The translations under genes and the position numbers were made by a program. Shown here piece after piece: positions 49,651 through 59,472 of a DNA stretch of 64,000 nucleotides (its first letter is position 1; the number at the start of each line of letters is the position of its first letter). The DNA comes from an uncultured Pseudomonadota bacterium (lineage in GTDB: Bacteria > Pseudomonadota > Gammaproteobacteria > Burkholderiales > SG8-39): assembly GCA_903921325.1 (NCBI GenBank), contig CAIXPL010000004.1, positions 62,001-126,000 on the forward strand. The letters run 5' to 3'. The notes below the pieces were generated by a model. That model was not told the origin of the DNA. It worked only from the letters and a program-made list of their open reading frames with translations, and did no database searches.

Positions 49651-50670
49651 TTGCACGCCGTGCCTGTCCTGCGGAGAGTGTTGATGCCCTCAGCCACTCG
49701 ATATATCGGGCGCCTGCTGCGCGTTCTGATCGGATCCCTGTGCCTGGCGGCCCTGACCCCGGGCTATGCCCTCGATTACCCGTTGCGACCGGTCACGCTG
49801 GTGGTGCCTTTCACTCCAGGCACCGGTATTGACATCATTGCGCGCACGCTCGCGCAACGGCTCTCGGTGCAATGGGCGCAAGGCGTCGTGGTGGACAACA
49901 AGCCCGGTGCCAGCAGCAACATTGGCACCGAATTCGTCGCCAAGGCGCCGGCCGATGGCTACACCTTGCTGGTCACGGCCACCAGCTTTGCCACCAACGC
50001 AGCCATCAATTCACATCTGCTGTATGACCCGGAAAAAAGCTTCGCGCCGGTGGCAGTACTCGCCAACGGCACCTTGAGTCTGGTAACGAGTCCAGCCAAT
50101 CGGGCGCAGAGCGTGCAGGCACTGGTCAGTTTTGCCAAAGCAGCGCCGGGTCGCCTCAACTACGGCTCGTCAGGCAATGGCACGCCGCAGCACCTCACCA
50201 TGGAACTGTTCAAGCTCGAGGCGGGTGTCCAGATCACCCATGTGCCGTACAAGGGGACTGCGGGCGCGGTGAATGACCTGCTCGGGGGCCGGCTCGATGC
50301 CATGTTCATCCCGGTGAATACAGCGCTGCCCTACGTGCAGCAGTCGCAGTTGCGCATGCTGGCCGTATTGGCACCTGAGCGCATGGCGGTGGTGCCCACG
50401 GTGCCCACCATGAAAGAGTCAGGCTATCCGGGTGTTCAGGTCGGTAGCTGGTATGCGCTGCTCGCCCCCGCCGGCACCCCGGCCGCAATCATCGCGCGTC
50501 TGAACACGGACGTGAACAACCAGATTGCCGCACCCGAGGTGCATGCCATTCTGGAAAAACAGGGGTTTGCCCCCCTGGCCGGCCCGCCAGCACGCCTGGC
50601 CGACCTGATCCATACCGAGCTGGCGCGCTGGCCGCGCGTAGTGGCCGCGGCCGGTATTCACGCTGACTAG
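49651..50670 (+). CDS. Bug-family TTT substrate-binding protein
   Basis: YPLRPVTLVVPFTPGTGIDIIARTLAQRL...VVDNKPGASSNIGTEFVAKAPADGYTLL. Confidence 0.95.
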   Translation: MHAVPVLRRVLMPSATRYIGRLLRVLIGSLCLAALTPGYALDYPLRPVTLVVPFTPGTGIDIIARTLAQRLSVQWAQGVVVDNKPGASSNIGTEFVAKAPADGYTLLVTATSFATNAAINSHLLYDPEKSFAPVAVLANGTLSLVTSPANRAQSVQALVSFAKAAPGRLNYGSSGNGTPQHLTMELFKLEAGVQITHVPYKGTAGAVNDLLGGRLDAMFIPVNTALPYVQQSQLRMLAVLAPERMAVVPTVPTMKESGYPGVQVGSWYALLAPAGTPAAIIARLNTDVNNQIAAPEVHAILEKQGFAPLAGPPARLADLIHTELARWPRVVAAAGIHAD

Positions 50671-50671
50671 G

Positions 50672-51709
50672 TCAGTGCCGGTACTTGCGCGCAGCGGCCA
50701 GAACTGCCTCGTAGTCTTCCTTCAGTTGAGGACTGGCATTGATGATGGGGGGCAGCGCCGAGGTGACATCGGCCAGATACTGTTTGGCATCGGCCGGCGA
50801 GAACATGATGCTCTGGCCACCGTTTTGCTCCCACACCTTGCGATCCTTCTCGGCATCTTCCACGCCCCGAGTACCGAACAGGCTCTCGGCCTTGCGCGCT
50901 TCATCACGCACGATCGCCTCAAGCTCGGGTCCGAGTGACTTCATGTACTCGCGATTCACCAGCCCGGATGCCACCAGAAAACCGCCCGGCAGATAGGTCA
51001 TGAACTTGGTCAGGTCGTAGTACTTGAAGGCGGTAAAGATACTGATCGATGCGGTCACCCCGTCGATGGTGTGGTTCTGCAAGGCAGGCAGCACCTCGCC
51101 CAGAGGAATCGACAAGGGTGAGGCACCCACCTTGCGAAATGGCTCCATGTGCAGCGGCGTGGGGCCTGGCACGCGCAGCTTCTGGCCCTTGAAATCGGGC
51201 AGAGTGCGGATCGCCTTGTGCGACACGATCACCATCGGACCATTCACAAAGGTCATCAGCGGCTCGACGCCCTTGGCGGCGCCAAAGGTGGCCAGACGCT
51301 TGCGAATGTCAGCATCATCAAACACCCGCGCCGCATGCTTCATGTCATCAAACAGACCGGGGGCATCAAACACCAGAAAGCGCGGCTCCAGACCAATCAA
51401 AAAACCCACTGCAGGGATGGACATCTCAATCGTGCCAAGGGCCACCCCTTCAACGGTGCGTGGGATCGAACCAAGCTGGCTCGCTGGATAGACTTCGACC
51501 TTGATGCGTCCTTTGGAGCGTTCCTCCACGCCTGCCTTGAACACTTTCATCCACTCATGGGCCACGTCGTTCACGGTCGGCGTGGAGAGCTTCATGGTGA
51601 ATTGTTGCGCCATGGGCGCCGTGCTGAACAGACCCGCCGTGCCGGCCAACGCGAGCGCGGTTGCGGCATGAAGCAGACGTTGCGGAAACGGACGGAATCG
51701 GCTGTGCAT
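50672..51709 (-). CDS. TRAP transporter substrate-binding protein (DctP-like)
   Basis: Signal peptide; EERSKGRIKVEVYPASQLGSIPRTVEGVALGTIEMSIPAVGFL; FKGQKLRVPG. Confidence 0.93.
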   Translation of the reverse strand: MHSRFRPFPQRLLHAATALALAGTAGLFSTAPMAQQFTMKLSTPTVNDVAHEWMKVFKAGVEERSKGRIKVEVYPASQLGSIPRTVEGVALGTIEMSIPAVGFLIGLEPRFLVFDAPGLFDDMKHAARVFDDADIRKRLATFGAAKGVEPLMTFVNGPMVIVSHKAIRTLPDFKGQKLRVPGPTPLHMEPFRKVGASPLSIPLGEVLPALQNHTIDGVTASISIFTAFKYYDLTKFMTYLPGGFLVASGLVNREYMKSLGPELEAIVRDEARKAESLFGTRGVEDAEKDRKVWEQNGGQSIMFSPADAKQYLADVTSALPPIINASPQLKEDYEAVLAAARKYRH

Positions 51710-51863
51710 GAGGTCTCCTCGGTTTCAATGAGTGTCCCGAGGCTCGCACCTGTTTGGTGTCGGTAACGCGGCCGGTTCGGCCAATCGCCCTGCCCTGGGA
51801 GCTACAGGGCGACATGCTAGCATCGCGCGCTTGTGCCAAACCATCTGCAGCTGGGAGAGACCT

Positions 51864-52694
51864 ATGGATTTCAGTAAATTGGAAGCGGTATCGGTCAGGA
51901 TCGACCAAGGTATCGCCTGGGTGACAATGAACCGGCCAGAGAAGCGTAACGCGATGAGTCCGCAGATGCATCGCGAGATGATAGACATCCTCTATTACCT
52001 GGCGACGGCCCCGGAAGCAAAACTCCTGGTGCTCACCGGCGCGGGCAACAGCTTCTGCGCCGGCCAGGACATCAAGCAGTTCTTTCGCGAACTCGATGAC
52101 AAACCAGCCGAAAAATACAATATGTTGCTGGCGAGCCATGAATGGCGCTGGAACCAGCTCACCCGCTTTCCCAAACCGACCATTGCGATGGTCAATGGTT
52201 ATTGTTTCGGTGCCGCCTTTACACCCCTGGTGGCTTGCGATTTTGCGATCGCCGCGGATGATGCCCAATTCGGGCTCTCTGAAATCAACTGGGGCATTCT
52301 GCCCGCCGGTCTGGTATCCAAGGTGATGCTCGACTCGGTGAGCTATCGCAATGCCCGCTTCTATGCGCTGACCGGACGCCCCTTTGATGGCCGCAAGGCA
52401 GCCGAAATGGGTCTGGTTGATTTTTCGGTGCCGATCGGTTCCCTGGTCGAGGAAACCACCAAGCTCGCACAGGAACTGCTCGCCAAGAACCCGCAGACCT
52501 ATCGTTCGATCAAGGAAGCGTTGCACCACCTGCGTGGCATGAGCCCGGAACAGGCCAACGACTATCTGAAAGCCAAGGAATCGGAGATGCGTTTTCTTGA
52601 CCGGGAGAATGGCCGCGCTCAGGGCATGAAGCAATTCCTCGATGACAAGACCTATCGCCCTGGCCTGGGCCACTACAAGCGCGAAACGGAGTAG
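51864..52694 (+). CDS. p-Hydroxycinnamoyl-CoA hydratase/lyase-like crotonase
   Basis: WVTMNRPEKRNAMSPQMHREMIDILYYL; VLTGAGNSFCAGQDIKQFFRELD; PTIAMVNGYCFGAAFTPLVACDFAIAADDAQFGLSEINWGILPAGLVSK; GRAQGMKQFLDDKTYRPGL. Confidence 0.88.
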   Translation: MDFSKLEAVSVRIDQGIAWVTMNRPEKRNAMSPQMHREMIDILYYLATAPEAKLLVLTGAGNSFCAGQDIKQFFRELDDKPAEKYNMLLASHEWRWNQLTRFPKPTIAMVNGYCFGAAFTPLVACDFAIAADDAQFGLSEINWGILPAGLVSKVMLDSVSYRNARFYALTGRPFDGRKAAEMGLVDFSVPIGSLVEETTKLAQELLAKNPQTYRSIKEALHHLRGMSPEQANDYLKAKESEMRFLDRENGRAQGMKQFLDDKTYRPGLGHYKRETE

Positions 52695-52700
52695 TCGCTC

Positions 52701-53852
52701 ATGGATTTTGAATTCAGCGAAGAACAGAACCTGCTGCGCGATGCGGTGCGCAAGATGATGGACCGCGTCGCCACACCGGAGTACGTGCGGCGCCTGGATC
52801 GTGAGCAAGCCTATCCGACCGAGCTCTATCAGGCCTGGGTCGACATGGGCCTGATCGGGCTGCCGTTTCCCGAGGCCTATGGCGGCTCATCGGGCAGCGT
52901 GATCGATATGGTCATACTCGCCGAGGAGCTGTCGCGCAAAAGCGCCGACTTCTACATGGCCTACGCCGGCAGCATTTTTTGCGGCCTGAACGTGCTGCGC
53001 AAAGGGTCAGAGGAGCAGAAGAAGCGCTGGCTCGGTCAATTGCTCGAAGGCAAGATCCGCATGTCGATCTCGATGTCCGAACCCGATGCCGGTTCCGATG
53101 TCGGCGCGATGCGCACCACCGCGCGACGCGATGGCGATCACTGGGTGATCAACGGACAGAAAGTCTGGGCCACCGGTGCGGGCGCCAAGGACAACGTCAT
53201 CAACGTCTACGTGAAGACCGATACGACGGTGAACTATCGACAGGGCATGTCCTTGTTTCTGGTCGAGAACACCACCCCCGGTTTGGAGATTCGCAAGCTG
53301 GAGATGCTGGGGCGACGCTGCGTCGGCACCTATGAGCTGTTCTTCAACGACGTGCGGGTGCCGGCTGATCAACTGATCGGAGGCGAGAACAAGGGCTGGG
53401 AGTGTGTCCTCTCGGGACTGCAGATCGAGCGCCTGTGTTCGGCCGCCGGCAATTGTGGCGCGGCCCAGGCCGCGGTCGATCTGGCATTGGAATACGCGAA
53501 GGAGCGCAAACAGTTTGGTCGCCCGATCGGTACCAATCAGGCAATTGCGCACATGCTGGCTGACATGCAGACCGAGGTCGATGCCGCGCGCACCCTCACC
53601 TGGCGCGCGGCCTGGATGGTGGCCTCGGGGCGTGACGCCCTGCGCGAGATCTCGATGGCCAAGCTGATGTCATCGGAGACCTATGTGAAGGTGGCCAACC
53701 AGGGCATGCAGATTCTGGGCGGCTATGGCTACAACATGGAATTCGACATGCAGCGGCACTACCGCGATGCGCGTTCAGCGACGGTCGCCGCCGGCAGCTC
53801 GCAGATGCAACGCAATGTGATTGCGGGACTCATGGGGCTTAAGGTCCAGTAG
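52701..53852 (+). CDS. Acyl-CoA dehydrogenase
   Basis: MDFEFSEEQNLLRDAVRKMM; MSEPDAGSDVGAMRTTARRDGDHWVINGQKVW; ILGGYGYNMEFDMQRHYRDAR. Confidence 0.96.
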   Translation: MDFEFSEEQNLLRDAVRKMMDRVATPEYVRRLDREQAYPTELYQAWVDMGLIGLPFPEAYGGSSGSVIDMVILAEELSRKSADFYMAYAGSIFCGLNVLRKGSEEQKKRWLGQLLEGKIRMSISMSEPDAGSDVGAMRTTARRDGDHWVINGQKVWATGAGAKDNVINVYVKTDTTVNYRQGMSLFLVENTTPGLEIRKLEMLGRRCVGTYELFFNDVRVPADQLIGGENKGWECVLSGLQIERLCSAAGNCGAAQAAVDLALEYAKERKQFGRPIGTNQAIAHMLADMQTEVDAARTLTWRAAWMVASGRDALREISMAKLMSSETYVKVANQGMQILGGYGYNMEFDMQRHYRDARSATVAAGSSQMQRNVIAGLMGLKVQ

Positions 53853-53931
53853 AGTCCGCAGTCCAGTACTGCGGGAATCAGGGCTTGCGCTTGCAGGTCC
53901 AGCCCGCCTAGCCGCCTGAGCCGTTCGGCGC

Positions 53932-53974
53932 TTACTGGGCACTGATGCGGGTCTCGATTTTTGTGTAGCGCGAC
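53932..53974 (-). pseudogene. Remnant of a Bug-family gene C-terminus (RYTKIETRISAQ-stop)
   Basis: DNA and peptide similarity to the C-terminus of the intact Bug gene at 54739 (RYTKIVREARISAE-stop). Confidence 0.65.
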
Positions 53975-54415
53975 TTATGCCGTTTCCAGAGGCTTGACCT
54001 TGCGCGGCCGACCGCCCAAACGCCCGTTAGCGCGCGCCGCGTCTGCCTTCTCGGGTGTTGACGCTTTACCACCCGCTTTGCCCATCGCCTGCGCCATCCA
54101 GTTGCGTGATCCGAGAAACCCCTGGAGCAGCGCCGGAATGTACAAGTCCGCGTCCAGCCGGGGGAAATGCAGACCAAGGCCCGATGGTGAAATTTCAATC
54201 TCTGCCAGCTGCGACGGCCGCGCCGATTCGAGTCCTTGCGCGTCATGAGGCTTGAATGCCACCTCGAGCCCGGTACTCAGCGCGATGACAATGCGGCCAA
54301 CGCGACGGTCATATCGAGCGGTCACTGCCGTGGGCGTGCCCGCCAACTGCGCCTGAGCGCGCGCGTCAGCCGCCTTGACATCAACAGTTGCTAACGACGT
54401 GCGTTTAATAGCCAT
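53975..54415 (-). CDS. DUF2442-like protein with C-terminal GRPRK basic motif
   Basis: VTARYDRRVGRIVIALSTGLEVAFKPHDAQGLESARPSQLAEIEISPSGLGLHFPRLDADLYIPALLQGFLG. Confidence 0.85.
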   Translation of the reverse strand: MAIKRTSLATVDVKAADARAQAQLAGTPTAVTARYDRRVGRIVIALSTGLEVAFKPHDAQGLESARPSQLAEIEISPSGLGLHFPRLDADLYIPALLQGFLGSRNWMAQAMGKAGGKASTPEKADAARANGRLGGRPRKVKPLETA

Positions 54416-54650
54416 GAATGGCGCTCCACTGCGCGTACAACTCGACCCGATGCCGGTCCAGCTCTGCTGCAATCATCGTCAAATTACGCTCCGAGAAACC
54501 AAAATTCTCGCGCACATTCGGTGGTCCGTCCGGAGGGTTCAGTCTGAAAACCGCCTCGCAGCCTTTTCCCATGACATGAACATGCGCTGGCCTGTGATCG
54601 TTGGGGTAGACGACCACACGAAAACCATGAAATCGATGAATAGTGGGCAT
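54405..54650 (-). CDS. DUF4160-like small protein
   Basis: MPTIHRFHGFRVVVYPNDHRPAHVHVMGKGCEAVFRLN; overlaps the DUF2442 gene. Confidence 0.88.
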   Translation of the reverse strand: MPTIHRFHGFRVVVYPNDHRPAHVHVMGKGCEAVFRLNPPDGPPNVRENFGFSERNLTMIAAELDRHRVELYAQWSAIHGY

Positions 54651-54738
54651 GCTACCACTAACCTAATCGCTTGGGTTTTCTATCGACCGTAGCGCAAGGA
54701 AGATTGCGCGAACCGATGGGACTAGAGGTTCAATAAGA

Positions 54739-55968
54739 CTACTCGGCGCTGATGCGGGCCTCGCGCACGATTTTTGTGTAGCGCGCGACCTCGGCGTCGA
54801 TCACCTTGGCGAATTCAGCCGGAGTGGATCCGATCACATCGAATCCTTCGGGCGGAAAGCGCACTTTGATGTCCGGGTCGAGAAATCCCTTGCGCGAGGC
54901 AGCTGCCAATTGGTCAACCAGGCCGGCGGGCATGCCCTTGGGTCCCCACAGGCCGTACCAGGAGGTCATGGCAAACCCTGGCAACACGGTCTCGGCGACT
55001 GTCGGCACGTCAGGCAACGCACTATTGCGGCGGGTGCTGGTGACAGCGAGCGCACGCAAGCGGCCGCTCTTGGCGTGGGCGATCAACGACAAAATGGGTG
55101 CAGACATGCCGGCGACCTGATTGCCCAGCGTGTCGCTGATGGCAGGGCCCATGCCCTTGTAGGGGATGATGTTGATCGGGGCACGCAGCTCCGAGCGAAA
55201 GGTCTCGGCCACCAGATCATCGGGCGAACCAATCGCCGCAATCGCCCAGTTGAACGCCGGCCCGTCGCGGCGTGCGACCAGCGCGCGAATATCCGGGATC
55301 GGCTGCGCCGGATGGGCGACTATCAGCAAGGGCACTTCGCCGATCTCGGTGATCGGGGTGAAATCGGCAACCGCATCGTAGGGCACCTGCGGCATGATCA
55401 GCGCATTGATCAAATGCACCGAGGCGCTGATCATCAACGTGTAGCCGTCTGGGGGGGCCTTGGCGACGATGGCCGCGCCGACCAGACCGCTGCCACCAGG
55501 TTTGTTTTCAACGATGAAGGTCTGACCGAAGGCATCCGAGAGTTTTTGCGCGAGCGTGCGCGCCACGACATCGGTGCCACCACCGGGGGGCGCCGGCAGA
55601 ATCATGCGCACGGGGTGCGTCGGCCAGGTTTCGGCGTTCGCCGAGCGCACCATCGTCAGCCCGGTCACGGCGCTGATCGCAACCGTGCATGCTGTCAGAC
55701 GAACCATCGCGCTGCCGAGGACGGTCAATGCCGCGAGAAGCGCGCGTTTCACACGACCGCCCCGACCGCCGATCGCGCTCAGATCGCAGCGGCTCACCCA
55801 GCCAGCCGCTCGTGCCATGTCATTCAATGCATTAATCCGCTTTCTGTGCATCCGGGCGCTGATGGCGAAAGCCGTGCGCAAAATGCCCTTTGCCCGCGAG
55901 GTCGCCCTTGTCAAAAATCCAGGTGTAGCCGTCAGTCGGGTTGGACAGAATTTCCCAGCAATTGTCAT
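54739..55968 (-). CDS. Bug-family TTT substrate-binding protein
   Basis: WPTHPVRMILPAPPGGGTDVVARTLAQKLSDAFGQTFIVENKPGGSG. Confidence 0.94.
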   Translation of the reverse strand: MTIAGKFCPTRLTATPGFLTRATSRAKGILRTAFAISARMHRKRINALNDMARAAGWVSRCDLSAIGGRGGRVKRALLAALTVLGSAMVRLTACTVAISAVTGLTMVRSANAETWPTHPVRMILPAPPGGGTDVVARTLAQKLSDAFGQTFIVENKPGGSGLVGAAIVAKAPPDGYTLMISASVHLINALIMPQVPYDAVADFTPITEIGEVPLLIVAHPAQPIPDIRALVARRDGPAFNWAIAAIGSPDDLVAETFRSELRAPINIIPYKGMGPAISDTLGNQVAGMSAPILSLIAHAKSGRLRALAVTSTRRNSALPDVPTVAETVLPGFAMTSWYGLWGPKGMPAGLVDQLAAASRKGFLDPDIKVRFPPEGFDVIGSTPAEFAKVIDAEVARYTKIVREARISAE

Positions 55969-56344
55969 CGAGATCCCAGAACAGGAAGCTGTAGGTGCCG
56001 TGACGCGCCGAGGGGCGACTGATGTCTTTCAAAAACCATTTGTCCGCCTGCTCGGTGCAAATACGCCACGCCTCATCGACCTCGGCATCAGTCTGGACAT
56101 CGACACCATTGTGATAATGGCGCGGCATGGGTTCCTTGTCCTTGGTTTCCACCACGGCATACACATGGGCGCCGCCGAGCCGGATCATCAGCGAGATCGG
56201 GCTGGTGCGAACGCACTCGATGCCAAGAAACTCTTCATAGAAGCGCCGGCTCGCCTCGATATCGTGTGAACCGAGCGTGCCATGCGAAATGAATCGCGAT
56301 TTGATCGCTGGGGTCTTCGCAGCGTGCGGGGCGTCGTCGGCCAT
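55832..56344 (-). CDS. VOC/extradiol-dioxygenase-like protein
   Basis: ISHGTLGSHDIEASRRFYEEFLGIECVRTSPISLMIRLGG; YSFLFWDLDDNCWEILSNP; start refined. The upstream Bug ORF overlaps it only through its unrefined N-terminus. Confidence 0.87.
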   Translation of the reverse strand: MADDAPHAAKTPAIKSRFISHGTLGSHDIEASRRFYEEFLGIECVRTSPISLMIRLGGAHVYAVVETKDKEPMPRHYHNGVDVQTDAEVDEAWRICTEQADKWFLKDISRPSARHGTYSFLFWDLDDNCWEILSNPTDGYTWIFDKGDLAGKGHFAHGFRHQRPDAQKAD

Positions 56345-56544
56345 CGGGAGTCTCCTCGGTAAGATGCGCAGCGGGTCGATTGTACAATGGGCACCGTCCG
56401 TCAGCCGATGGGCATCATGCTGCGCCCACGCGGCATCGTGCTGCTGCCGACGGGTGCCATGGGTCGATCGATCGTCAGCATGCTGCACTCGCTCGCGACC
56501 ATCCATTGCAGGCCCGCCGTCCAACCGCAGGAGACCGTTACGTT

Positions 56545-57498
56545 ATGAGCGCACACGCAGGCAGGATCGATGTCCATTTTCATGTCGTGCCGCCGTTCTA
56601 TCGCAGCGCGGTCGAGGCGGCGGGTTTCGGACCGGCACGCGGCGCGTTTCCCGACTGGACGCCGGAACTTGCGCTTGGGGTGATGGATCGCTTTGGCATC
56701 GGATTCAGTTTCCCCTCAGTGACCTTTCCCGGGGTGCAATTCATGGACCCCGAATCGGCGCGTGAGATGGCACGGCGCTGTAATGTGTATTCGCGCGATA
56801 TCGCAGCGAGCGCGCCACAGCGCTTTGGTGCCTTTGCGCTCGTTCCGATGCATGAACCACAAACGGCGGTGGGCGAAATCGGCTATGCGCTCGATGAACT
56901 CGGCCACGATGGGGTGTGCCTGTTCACGAGCTATGGCAATCGCTTCCTTGGTGACGCGAGCTTTGATCCGGTGATGGCGGCGCTCGATGCGCGCTCGGCC
57001 GTGGTGTTCATCCACCCGACCTTCAGCCCACCCAGCCAGGCCGTGGGGCTGCTGCCTGGATTCGCCATGGAATACCCGTTTGACACGACGCGGGCCGCGG
57101 CCAATCTGATTTTCAGTCACACCCTTGAGCGCTATCCCAATATCCGCTTCATCCTCTCGCATGCCGGTGGCACCTTGCCCTTTCTGGCCTGGCGCCTGTC
57201 GGTGTCACCGCTGATCGCGCCGAAAGCCATGCCGATGGCCCCGGCCCGTGTGTTGGAGGGCGTGCGGCACTTCTGGTATGACACGGCGCTCTCGCCAGGT
57301 CGCACGGCAATGACTGCGCTGGACGAGTTTGCCGCGCCCGAGCGGGTCTTGTTCGGTAGCGACTGGCCGTATGCCAATGCCGATGTGGTGGCCCAGGCGG
57401 TGAGCGTCTATGAAACACCCGGGCTCATCAGTCCGTCACGCCGCTCCGGCATCGATCGGGAAAATTCCCTGGCGCTTTTCCCGCGCCTGGCGGCTTGA
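56545..57498 (+). CDS. Amidohydrolase family 2 (ACMSD-like)
   Basis: RIDVHFHVVPPFYRSAVE; FILSHAGGTLPFLAWR; ERVLFGSDWPYANADVV; start refined. Confidence 0.92.
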   Translation: MSAHAGRIDVHFHVVPPFYRSAVEAAGFGPARGAFPDWTPELALGVMDRFGIGFSFPSVTFPGVQFMDPESAREMARRCNVYSRDIAASAPQRFGAFALVPMHEPQTAVGEIGYALDELGHDGVCLFTSYGNRFLGDASFDPVMAALDARSAVVFIHPTFSPPSQAVGLLPGFAMEYPFDTTRAAANLIFSHTLERYPNIRFILSHAGGTLPFLAWRLSVSPLIAPKAMPMAPARVLEGVRHFWYDTALSPGRTAMTALDEFAAPERVLFGSDWPYANADVVAQAVSVYETPGLISPSRRSGIDRENSLALFPRLAA

Positions 57499-57511
57499 CG
57501 TGATCGACCCA

Positions 57512-58585
57512 ATGGAACTGCTGCCAGCGCGAGCGGACGATGACCACCGACCAGTCTCTGGCCGTCTGCGCGCAACGAACGCGGCCCTCGCCGCCTGCCT
57601 GCTGCGACTCCGCCACCCGCCGCTGGCATGGCTCGGCCGGGTGTGCCTGCTCTGGCTAGCAAGCGCGGGATTCTGTGTTGGGCACGCGGCCGACTGGCCC
57701 AACGGTCCGGTACGCATCGTGATTCCGTTTCCACCGGGAGGGGCGGCTGACCAGACCGGGCGGCTGCTTGCCGAAGCCCTGTCCAAGTCGTTCGCGCAGC
57801 AGTTCATCATCGACAACCGGGGCGGGGCCGACACCCAGATCGGCACCGAACTGGTCGTACATGCCAAGGCCGATGGCCAGACTCTGCTCTACACCGCAGC
57901 CCCGCTCATCATCGGTGCGGCCATCTACAGCAAGCTGCCCTATGACCCGATCCGTGATCTGGAGCCAGTCGCGCGGGTGGTCGAAAACGGCATGCTACTG
58001 GTGGCCCATCCCGGTGCCGCGGGGAACGTGCAACAACTGCTCGAACAAGCCCGTAACCAACCTGGGGCACTCACCTTTGCCACCGCTGGGCGCACCGGCG
58101 TGAGCTATATGGCCTGTGAACTGTTTGCCTCTCTCACCGGCGTTCAGGTGACCCCGGTACCCTACAAGGGGACGGGCCAGATCATGCCCGACCTGCTCGG
58201 CGGTCAGGTCAACTACTTCTTCGACAATCCCAGCACCAGTATTCCCCACGTCCGCAGTGGCCGGCTGCGCCCGCTCGGCTACACCGGTGCGCGTAGGCTG
58301 CCGGCACTGCCCGATGTACCCACCCTGTCTGAATCGGGCGTGCCGCGTTACGAGGCGGTCAACTGGTATGGACTGTTTGCGCCAGTCGGTACGCCGGGCA
58401 TGATCCTCGATCGATTGCATGATGAATCGGCACGCATCATGAGTCGGCCTGAATCGATCGAGCGGGTCGAGCGCGATGGATTGATCACCGTCTCAGGCAG
58501 CCGCGCAGACTTTGCCGCTTTTCTGCGCAGCGAACTCGCCAAATGGTCAAAGGTCGTCGCCGAGCGTCATATCACGCCGGAGTAG
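57512..58585 (+). CDS. Bug-family TTT substrate-binding protein
   Basis: WPNGPVRIVIPFPPGGAADQTGRLLAEALSKSFAQQFIIDNRGGADTQIGTELV; start refined. Confidence 0.93.
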   Translation: MELLPARADDDHRPVSGRLRATNAALAACLLRLRHPPLAWLGRVCLLWLASAGFCVGHAADWPNGPVRIVIPFPPGGAADQTGRLLAEALSKSFAQQFIIDNRGGADTQIGTELVVHAKADGQTLLYTAAPLIIGAAIYSKLPYDPIRDLEPVARVVENGMLLVAHPGAAGNVQQLLEQARNQPGALTFATAGRTGVSYMACELFASLTGVQVTPVPYKGTGQIMPDLLGGQVNYFFDNPSTSIPHVRSGRLRPLGYTGARRLPALPDVPTLSESGVPRYEAVNWYGLFAPVGTPGMILDRLHDESARIMSRPESIERVERDGLITVSGSRADFAAFLRSELAKWSKVVAERHITPE

Positions 58586-58589
58586 GTTT

Positions 58590-59375
58590 TTAGAGTGACG
58601 CCCAGCCCCCGTCGACGGGCAGGTCAACGCCGGTGATCTGCCGCGAAGCGTCACTGGCCAGAAACAACACCGCATTGGCGACATCCTCGCCAGTGGTGAT
58701 GCGACGCAGCGCGTATTCGTTCTCGAAACTGCGCCGCGCGTCTTCCACGCTAAGCCCCAGCTTGCGCGCTTTCTCCGGCAGCACCTTGGTGTCAAACCGC
58801 TCACCCTCGACCATGCCCGGCGCCACGCAGTTCACATTGATGTTGTACGGACCCAGTTCGATGGCGGTGCTCTTGGTGATGCCGCGCAGGCCCCATTTCG
58901 AGGCGCTGTAGGCCATGCGCCCGGCACGGCCACGCATGCCGAACGTGCCACCAATGTTGACGATCTTGCCGTAGCGCTGGGCGATCATGGTCGGGATCAC
59001 CGCGCGCATGGTGAGCCAGCAGCCTTTCATGTTCAGATCAAGAATCTGGTCAAACTCCTCCACCGTGGTCTCGTGTCCGCCACGCTCGATCGGACCGGTG
59101 CCACCGGCGCAGTTGACCAGGATGTCGATGCGACCGAAACGCTCGAGCACCTGCGCGACCATGGCCTGCACCGCGGCTTCATTGGTCACATCGCAGGCAA
59201 TCGGCAAGGCCTGACGGCCAAGGTTGGTCACCTGCACGGCCACCCCGTCGAGCGCTGCCGCGTCGCGCGCAACCAGGGCCAGCTCAGCGCCGGCCCGCGC
59301 CAGGACGAGGGAAATGTCCACCCCCATCCCTTTGGCCGGGCCGGTCACGATGGCAACACGCTGATCAAGATTCAT
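58590..59375 (-). CDS. SDR family oxidoreductase
   Basis: RVAIVTGPAKGMGVDISLVLARAGAELALVARD; YSASKWGLRGITKSTAIEL. Confidence 0.95.
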   Translation of the reverse strand: MNLDQRVAIVTGPAKGMGVDISLVLARAGAELALVARDAAALDGVAVQVTNLGRQALPIACDVTNEAAVQAMVAQVLERFGRIDILVNCAGGTGPIERGGHETTVEEFDQILDLNMKGCWLTMRAVIPTMIAQRYGKIVNIGGTFGMRGRAGRMAYSASKWGLRGITKSTAIELGPYNINVNCVAPGMVEGERFDTKVLPEKARKLGLSVEDARRSFENEYALRRITTGEDVANAVLFLASDASRQITGVDLPVDGGWASL

Positions 59376-59472
59376 GCGCTGAGCTACCTGCTTAACGTTA
59401 CTTCATGACGAACCTGACTGACGAACCCGACGACTGAGTCCGCCCGATGCGTGGCCTGACGGGTCGCTCCCC

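Noticed and set aside
51555-52808. 417-aa minus-strand ORF opposite the crotonase gene
   Set aside because: Antisense shadow ORF spanning the TRAP/HCHL intergenic region, no motif.
53856-53874. Hairpin CCGCAGT-CCAGT-ACTGCGG after the acyl-CoA dehydrogenase as terminator
   Set aside because: Only 7-bp stem and no U-tract; too weak to list as a feature.
54910-56022. 370-aa plus-strand ORF opposite the Bug and VOC genes
   Set aside because: Antisense shadow ORF with His/Arg/Asp-rich low-information sequence.
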